Below, piece by piece: positions 56,741 through 64,000 of a stretch of DNA of 64,000 nucleotides. The first letter of the stretch is position 1. The number at the start of each line of letters is the position of its first letter. The position numbers were made by a program, and so were the translations under genes. Below the pieces are notes generated by a model. The model had not been told where the DNA came from and searched no databases. It saw only the letters and a program-made list of their open reading frames with translations. Source of the DNA: Ruegeria halocynthiae (GTDB lineage: Bacteria; Pseudomonadota; Alphaproteobacteria; Rhodobacterales; Rhodobacteraceae); contig NZ_FNNP01000009.1 of assembly GCF_900106805.1 (NCBI RefSeq), positions 49,737-113,736 on the forward strand, given 5' to 3'.

Positions 56741-56910
56741 GTGCAGAATAGTCCACGATCCCGGATGAACTGTGTCCTGTGGACCACGTGCCCCTTGACG
56801 CATGGGGCAATCCAACCCAGAAATTCGTAAAAAATCCTTGTGCCTCAGGGCTGAACCGGTAACTTGCCAGTCCCGCCCATGTACGCACTCAAGTCAGAGG
56901 AACCGAGGGT

Positions 56911-58032
56911 ATGAAGATCAGCATCGAACGCGGCACCCTTCTCAAGGCCGTTTCGCAGGCCCAATCCGTTGTTGAACGCCGCAACACTATTCCCATCCTG
57001 GCCAACGTGCTGATCGAAGCCGAAGGTGATCAGGCGCTGTTCCGTGCAACTGATCTTGATATCGAGGTTGTCGACAAAGCTCCTGCGCAAGTTGAGAAAG
57101 CGGGCGCGACGACTGTTGCGGCAACAACATTGCATGAGATTGTGCGCAAGCTGCCCGATGGAGCGCTTGTGACGCTGACTGCTGACAATGCAGCGGGCCG
57201 TCTGACGGTCGAAGCAGGGCGGTCGAATTTCTCGCTGGCGACGCTGCCGAAAGAAGATTTCCCGGTCATGGCGTCGTCGGAATATCAGTCGAACTTTACC
57301 GCATCAGCGGCACTGCTGCGCCGGTTGTTCGACAAGTCAAAATTCGCCATTTCGACGGAAGAGACCCGGTACTATCTGAATGGTGTCTACATGCATGTGG
57401 CGGACGGATCTGAAGGCGGCAAAGTACTGCGCTGTGTCGCTACTGATGGTCACCGTCTCGCGCGTATCGACGCGGATTTGCCGGATGGCGCTGCGGACAT
57501 GCCGGGCGTAATTGTTCCCCGCAAAACTGTAGGTGAAATGCGCAAGCTGCTGGATGATGACGAGATGGATATCGCCGTCTCGGTCAGTGAAACCAAGGTG
57601 CGTTTTGCAACGCCAGACATCACGCTGACATCGAAAGTAATTGATGGGACGTTCCCGGATTACACCCGCGTTATTCCACAGGGCAACACGCGCAAGCTGG
57701 AGGTGGACGCCGCCGAATTTGCACAAGCCGTTGATCGTGTGGCGACCGTTTCGTCCGAGCGGTCCCGCGCGGTAAAACTGCAATTGGATGCGGATAAGCT
57801 GGTCCTGTCGGTCAATGCGCCCGACAGCGGTGCGGCAGAGGAAGAACTTGCCGTCGCCTACGGGGATGAACGGCTTGAGATTGGGTTTAACGCCAAGTAT
57901 CTGCTCGAGATCGCGTCTCAGGTGGATCGCGAAAACGCTGTGTTCATGTTCAACTCGGCAGGTGATCCGACGCTGATGCGCGAAGGAAGTGACCAAAGCG
58001 CGGTTTACGTCGTCATGCCGATGCGCGTCTGA
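56911..58032 (+). CDS. dnaN: DNA polymerase III beta sliding clamp
   Basis: 373 residues, start MKISIERGTLLKAVSQAQSVVERRNTIPIL; three topologically similar domains and the C-terminal VYVVMPMRV. Preceded by AGGAACCGAGGG. Standard clamp. Confidence 0.97.
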   Translation: MKISIERGTLLKAVSQAQSVVERRNTIPILANVLIEAEGDQALFRATDLDIEVVDKAPAQVEKAGATTVAATTLHEIVRKLPDGALVTLTADNAAGRLTVEAGRSNFSLATLPKEDFPVMASSEYQSNFTASAALLRRLFDKSKFAISTEETRYYLNGVYMHVADGSEGGKVLRCVATDGHRLARIDADLPDGAADMPGVIVPRKTVGEMRKLLDDDEMDIAVSVSETKVRFATPDITLTSKVIDGTFPDYTRVIPQGNTRKLEVDAAEFAQAVDRVATVSSERSRAVKLQLDADKLVLSVNAPDSGAAEEELAVAYGDERLEIGFNAKYLLEIASQVDRENAVFMFNSAGDPTLMREGSDQSAVYVVMPMRV

Positions 58033-58072
58033 TTTGCCCGGTTCGGGTGATTTCTAACGAAAGGGAGGGGTC

Positions 58073-59170
58073 ATGGGATTGGCCCTGACCGAGCTTACGG
58101 TCTCGCATTTCCGGTCTCACAAGCTGGCCCGGTTGTCTTTGGATGGACGCCCGGTGGCGATTCACGGCCCGAACGGGGCGGGTAAGACCAACATCCTTGA
58201 AGCGGTTTCGTTGTTTTCGCCGGGTCGCGGGATGCGGCGAGCGAGCGCGGCTGAGATGACACGACGACCTGAGGGGCTGGGTTGGAAACTGTCGGGGTTA
58301 TTGCGGGCGCAGGGTCAAAACTTTGAGGTTGAAACCTGGTCTGAAGGTGGCGCGGCGCGACAGGTTCGAATTGATGGCAAAGCTGCCAGTCAAATCGATC
58401 TGGGCAAGCTGGCGCGGATTGTTTGGCTGATCCCCTCGATGGATCGTCTATGGATCGAGGGGGCCGAAGGGCGGCGGCGCTTTCTGGATCGTATTGCTCT
58501 GAGTTTTGATCCTTCACACGCTGAGTCATCCCTGACCTATGAAAAGGCCATGAGAGAGCGAAATCGCCTACTGAAAGATCAGGTCCGGGACGCCCATTGG
58601 TATACCGCTCTGGAAGGGCATATGGCTGAAACGGGCCATCGCATTAACACCGCGCGCCTGGCGTCATTGGATCATCTGCGTGCGGCACAGGAACAGGCGG
58701 AAACCGCATTCCCATCGGCAGAGCTGGAGCTTGTCCAGACGGAAGGCACAATGCCTGATACGGTGGATGATCTGCGCGAGGCTTTGCATGAAAGCCGGTT
58801 CCGCGATCTGGCGGCGGGGCGTACGTTGGTCGGGCCGCACCGTTCGGATCTTTATGGGGTGTTTGCCGCGAAGGGTGTGCCAGCCAAAGATTGCTCAACG
58901 GGTGAGCAGAAGGCATTGCTGGTTTCGCTGATACTCTCGAACGCGCGCGCACTGGCGGGTATGGTGGGTGCCCCGCCGATCGTGCTGCTGGATGAGGTCG
59001 CTGCGCATCTGGATGCGGCGCGGCGGGCGGCGCTTTATGATGAGATCTGTGCGTTGGGCGCTCAGGCCTGGATGACGGGCACCGGGCCTGAGCTGTTTGC
59101 GGAACTGGGCGAGCGGGCCCAGACGCTGGTGGTTACCGACGGCGAAGCGGGCTCGGTTGTCCGCGCCTAG
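58073..59170 (+). CDS. recF: DNA recombination/repair protein RecF
   Basis: 365 residues, SMC-like ATPase with Walker A HGPNGAGKTNILEAV (from about residue 31), the signature CSTGEQKALLVSLILSNA and the Walker B IVLLDEVAAHLD. Loads RecA at gaps. Follows dnaN by 40 bp and overlaps the convergent CMD-family gene by 4 bp at its end. Confidence 0.96.
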   Translation: MGLALTELTVSHFRSHKLARLSLDGRPVAIHGPNGAGKTNILEAVSLFSPGRGMRRASAAEMTRRPEGLGWKLSGLLRAQGQNFEVETWSEGGAARQVRIDGKAASQIDLGKLARIVWLIPSMDRLWIEGAEGRRRFLDRIALSFDPSHAESSLTYEKAMRERNRLLKDQVRDAHWYTALEGHMAETGHRINTARLASLDHLRAAQEQAETAFPSAELELVQTEGTMPDTVDDLREALHESRFRDLAAGRTLVGPHRSDLYGVFAAKGVPAKDCSTGEQKALLVSLILSNARALAGMVGAPPIVLLDEVAAHLDAARRAALYDEICALGAQAWMTGTGPELFAELGERAQTLVVTDGEAGSVVRA

Positions 59171-59733
59171 GCAGGCGCGCCGATCCTACGCTCCCACAAA
59201 AAACCACGCATCACCTCGTCAACGGGCGTCTGCGCCATGTGGTTGACGTAGTTGGACATGGTTTTCTGCGCCAGACCCAGAACCACGTCTAATACTGCGC
59301 GGTGGGAATATCCCGCGTCAAAGAAGGACTGCAGCTGTTCTTCGGTCGGATTGCCGCGGGTCTGCATCATTTGCAGAGTGAAGGTACGCAACGCCTCAAG
59401 CTTGGCCGAGGGCAGCGGGGTTTCATTGCGCAGGGCCTCGGTGATCTCGTCTGGCACCTTCATCATCTTGGCGATGCCGGTATGGGCCGGCACGCAGTAG
59501 TGGCACTCGTTTTCCACATTGATCGTCTGCCAGACGACAGTTTTCTCATCATTGTCGAAATCTGTCTGCAGAAACAGATGGTGGAGGACCTGATAGCCTT
59601 CCAGATGCTGAGGGCTTTCCGCCATGACCTTGTGCAGACCGGGCAGGCGACCAAACGCGGCTTGAGATTTTTCCAGCAGGGGTTTGGACCCGTCCGGGGC
59701 GGATTCGAGGTCGTGCGAGGGGAAGTCTGCCAT
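59167..59733 (-). CDS. carboxymuconolactone decarboxylase/AhpD-like protein
   Basis: A 188-residue all-helical protein with the AhpD-type motif C77-H-Y-C80-V-P-A-H84, which provides the redox-active cysteine pair. Likely peroxide or disulfide metabolism. Start at 59733 has AGGAG upstream. Divergent from a TetR gene, with a perfect inverted-repeat operator between, so TetR probably represses both. Confidence 0.85.
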   Translation of the reverse strand: MADFPSHDLESAPDGSKPLLEKSQAAFGRLPGLHKVMAESPQHLEGYQVLHHLFLQTDFDNDEKTVVWQTINVENECHYCVPAHTGIAKMMKVPDEITEALRNETPLPSAKLEALRTFTLQMMQTRGNPTEEQLQSFFDAGYSHRAVLDVVLGLAQKTMSNYVNHMAQTPVDEVMRGFLWERRIGAPA

Positions 59734-59777
59734 CTTGGAACTCCTGTTTTGATGTGATGACACCGAAATAGGGTTTA

Positions 59778-59817
59778 TTGAGCGTTCACTCAAGTATATA
59801 TTTGAGTGAACGCTCAA
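59778..59817. promoter_or_regulatory. TetR operator between CMD and TetR genes
   Basis: TTGAGCGTTCACTCAA (59778-59793) and its perfect complement TTGAGTGAACGCTCAA (59802-59817), spaced by 8 bp (GTATATAT). Each arm is itself near-palindromic (TGAG..CTCA), so two repressor dimers could bind. Confidence 0.8.
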
Positions 59818-59832
59818 GAATTGGTGAAGACG

Positions 59833-60405
59833 ATGCCACGAAAGCCTGAATATGACCGGGATGCCCTGATCTCCCGTGCCCGCGACCTGTTTTGGCGACA
59901 GGGTTGGGCGGGAACCTCTCTGAAAGACCTTGAGCGCGAGTTGAGGCTGAAGCCCGGCAGTTTCTATGCGGCGTTCGGGTCCAAGGATGCGCTTTATGCG
60001 TTGGCTCTAGAACGTTATGCGCAAGAAGGTGTGGCGCGGATGACCGCACTGGCAGATGACATCGGGCCAAAGGCCGCGCTGCAAACGCAGCCGCGCCTTG
60101 TGGCCGAAGGCACAGAGATGCCCACAAAAGCCTGTATGCTAGCCAAAACCTACGCGGAACTGCAGGCGAAGGATCATGATCTGGCGGCACGGGCCAGCGC
60201 ATATCTGGCCGAGATGCGCGCATGTTTCGCCTCGCTTTTTCGTCGTGCACAGGAGATGGGCGAAATCGACCTGAAACATGATCCGGAACGGCTGGCAGCG
60301 CGCTATCAATCCGACCTCCTGGGGTTGCGATTGACCGCCGAGCGCGGCGATGTGGATGCGCTTGCAATCGCCGAGGATATTGCGGCTGATATCGAGCGTC
60401 TCTGA
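59833..60405 (+). CDS. TetR/AcrR-family repressor
   Basis: 190 residues from the ATG at 59833 (MPRKPEYDRDALI); the upstream in-frame ATG at 59806 would sit inside the operator. Typical TetR N-terminal HTH (ARDLFWRQGWAGTSLKDLERELRLKPGSFYAAFGSKDALY), C-terminal ligand-binding helices. It controls itself and the divergent CMD gene by inference. Confidence 0.9.
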   Translation: MPRKPEYDRDALISRARDLFWRQGWAGTSLKDLERELRLKPGSFYAAFGSKDALYALALERYAQEGVARMTALADDIGPKAALQTQPRLVAEGTEMPTKACMLAKTYAELQAKDHDLAARASAYLAEMRACFASLFRRAQEMGEIDLKHDPERLAARYQSDLLGLRLTAERGDVDALAIAEDIAADIERL

Positions 60406-60414
60406 TCTGCGTGA

Positions 60415-62925
<2,511 letters not shown>

Positions 62926-63112
62926 CGTTGTAAAATGCCCCCCACCATTGCTGAACGCGATCTAAACGGAATTAAAACAGTCAGTTGATGGCCGTACCGG
63001 GTATTGGCAAGAGATTTTACATAAGTCACGATTATGGGGTGCATCACTCGGTTCATGCGAATGAACGCGAGTTCGCTATCCGGCGAAATTCGACCTATGA
63101 CTTCATAGTTTG
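62926..63112. other. intergenic stretch after gyrB, no gene supported
   Basis: About 190 bp. A short minus-strand frame (62922-63140, 72 codons) has no ribosome site, unusual composition and overlaps the gyrB end, so I do not call it. Confidence 0.4.
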
Positions 63113-63177
63113 TTGAACCGGCACCATCCGTTTGGTACACATGCGTTCCGGAAACCCTGATTCAGGAGAGATCAGAA

Positions 63178-63231
63178 ATGCTGAATTGTCAGACCTCAAT
63201 GCTTCGCGCGGTAGGCGCAGTAATCCGTTAA
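63178..63231 (+). CDS. 17-codon small ORF in structured leader
   Basis: ATG at 63178 with AGGAGA eight bases upstream; peptide MLNCQTSMLRAVGAVIR. It overlaps the left arm of the long-range stem, so translation would disrupt it. Possibly a leader peptide; no amino acid is over-represented. Confidence 0.35.
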   Translation: MLNCQTSMLRAVGAVIR

Positions 63232-63256
63232 CGCGGTCTGACAGGTTTCTAATCTG

Positions 63257-63282
63257 AAGGCCGCCTCATGAGCGGCCTTTTT
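63257..63282 (+). terminator. intrinsic terminator
   Basis: AAGGCCGC-CTCATGA-GCGGCCTT followed by TTTT; strong stem and T-run. Confidence 0.85.
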
Positions 63283-63329
63283 TGTGTTTTCCTCATGTGG
63301 CGGCTTTCCATCAATTCATGGAGAGAACA

Positions 63330-63533
63330 ATGCCAAGCTTATACCTTTACATCCCCCTCAGCCGGCAGCACGGCCTCTTGCTGCGATTGGTAGAAAGTCT
63401 AGTGCGGCGGCTCGGTGGAGAGTGTCCCGTCCAGTTCAGGCATGCGGAGTTGCCGGACCATCTGAGGAAGGACGTTGGCCTCCCACCAGAGGTTGAACGC
63501 CCGCCACCACTTCGCCATAGGTTCCCTTTCTGA
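63330..63533 (+). CDS. small DUF1127-like protein
   Basis: 67 residues with GGAGAG six bases upstream of the ATG at 63330. The C-terminal half (HAELPDHLRKDVGLPPEVERPP) fits the DUF1127 pattern L-x-D-x-L-x-x-D-[IV]-G-L, though the usual Arg-rich N terminus is hydrophobic here. In Rhodobacter sphaeroides a DUF1127 gene is cotranscribed with regulatory small RNAs. A hairpin follows the stop (63543-63572). Confidence 0.5.
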   Translation: MPSLYLYIPLSRQHGLLLRLVESLVRRLGGECPVQFRHAELPDHLRKDVGLPPEVERPPPLRHRFPF

Positions 63534-64000
63534 ACAGCCTATCGAACAGGGGCAGCTTGCTGCCTCTGTTCGCAACAAACACATTAGTGAAATTACAGTT
63601 AGCGGCTCAGTGGAACCATAGCGGCCAGATATCAAGGGTCAGTCAAAGTTTCGCCAGGCGGGACCAGGCGGCTTTTCGCTTTTGGCCGCTCACTAGCGGA
63701 AAACCGGTTGGGTTTGCTTTAGCCCATTCACCGCTAGGATCTGACGTGTTGCAACAAGCTGTGGTCCTTTGGTTTTTCGGACCGTGTTATGTAAGCATGT
63801 GCCTAAATACCGATAACCGCCATGCACTGGCATAGCCCATGCAACCCATTTGCCGCCTAAGGTTTCAGTTTGACCCGATCAAAGAACCATGAAGATTGTA
63901 TGGCAGGCTACTAACTGACACCTTTGATATGGGTGCAAGCCCAAAACACCCGCGCGTCCTGTGTACCCAGGCTTCTAATACCGTGCCGCATTGTACTGTC
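63534..64000. other. 467-bp end region, hairpin but no gene seen
   Basis: No frame with a ribosome site and high-GC codon bias. It contains one long hairpin, CGAACAGgGGCAG-CTTG-CTGCCtCTGTTCG (63543-63572), 9 bp after the DUF1127-like stop, with no T-run. The rest is of lower GC and unassigned. Confidence 0.4.

Larger units (their letters stand above)
63148..63282 (+). ncRNA. putative structured small transcript / leader with terminator
   Basis: Predicted transcript from a weak promoter (TTGAAC 63113-63118, 17 bp, TACACA 63136-63141) to a strong terminator (63257-63282). It has a CTGAT/ATCAG pair (63158-63176) around the ribosome site of a 17-codon ORF and a long-range pair TGTCAGACC (63187-63195)/GGTCTGACA (63235-63243). 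Size about 135 nt. Coding status is unclear. Confidence 0.4.

Noticed and set aside
54832..56910. Chromosome origin next to dnaA
   Set aside because: No DnaA box or AT-rich melting region seen; oriC is not always beside dnaA in alphaproteobacteria.
63399..63635. 78-codon minus-strand frame opposite the DUF1127-like gene
   Set aside because: The plus-strand frame has a ribosome site and a family-like pattern; the minus frame has neither.

Overview
The window is a chromosomal segment of an alphaproteobacterium of the order Rhodobacterales, most probably the Roseobacter group (Ruegeria-like). The evidence is the Rhodobacterales flagellar gene arrangement, the high-GC codon use, CtrA-type boxes in front of flagellar genes, the YlxR-L7Ae fusion beside infB, and the dnaA-dnaN-recF...gyrB block. 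The genus is an inference from general recall; no database search was done.

Layout. 1-4.4 kb: a tightly coupled operon of an AAA+ ATPase (5' end outside the window), a compositionally odd membrane protein, a DUF6638-like protein and two small membrane proteins (one DUF1523-like), of unknown function. 4.4-21.4 kb: a flagellar cluster. motB, flgE, flgK, flgL and flgI lie on the minus strand; fliI (minus) diverges from flgB-flgC-fliE-fliQ-flgF-flgG-flgA-flgH-fliL (plus); a lytic transglycosylase, flhA, fliR, flhB and a FliJ-like gene follow on the minus strand. Each of the four minus-strand transcription units has a perfect or degraded TTAA-N7-TTAAC CtrA-like box about 40-70 bp upstream of its first gene.

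21.4-23.5 kb: an Lrp/AsnC regulator and a two-gene metal-efflux operon, a CsoR/RcnR-family sensor with the H-C-H-C ligand set and an NreB-like MFS pump with a His-rich tail, most likely for nickel. 23.6-28.4 kb: RNase D, kdsD, lptC, lptA, lptB, hpf and ptsN, the envelope LPS-export cluster without the rpoN gene often found between lptB and hpf. 28.4-38 kb: CAP-domain lipoprotein, L,D-transpeptidase-like protein, a small secreted protein, hemH, a methyltransferase, comF, glutaredoxin, a Nit-type amidase, a MarR regulator, an A+T-rich orphan gene behind a large inverted repeat, ubiG, proline iminopeptidase and a half-length solute-binding protein. 38-43.4 kb: rimP-nusA-ylxR/L7Ae-infB behind a promoter and an attenuator-like leader.

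43.4-49.4 kb: kynurenine formamidase and tryptophan 2,3-dioxygenase, the threonine-degrading pair tdh-kbl, an XRE-cupin regulator with candidate operators shared with kbl, and a thiolase. 49.4-54.8 kb: ubiB-ubiE, a membrane protein, mutM, enoyl-CoA hydratase and rpsT. 54.8-63 kb: replication block dnaA, dnaN, recF, then a CMD/AhpD-like gene diverging from a TetR gene over a perfect 16-bp inverted repeat, then gyrB. 63-64 kb: a short structured transcription unit with a 17-codon ORF and terminator, a small DUF1127-like gene, and a 467-bp stretch with no gene I can support.

I saw no tRNA or rRNA genes, insertion sequences, prophage or CRISPR arrays. The most interesting items are the unexplained AAA+/DUF6638 operon, the CtrA-box set, the nickel-type sensor/efflux pair with its C/G-tract operator, the rimP attenuator-like leader, the inverted repeat over the start codon of the orphan gene at 34.5 kb, and the structured mini-unit after gyrB.
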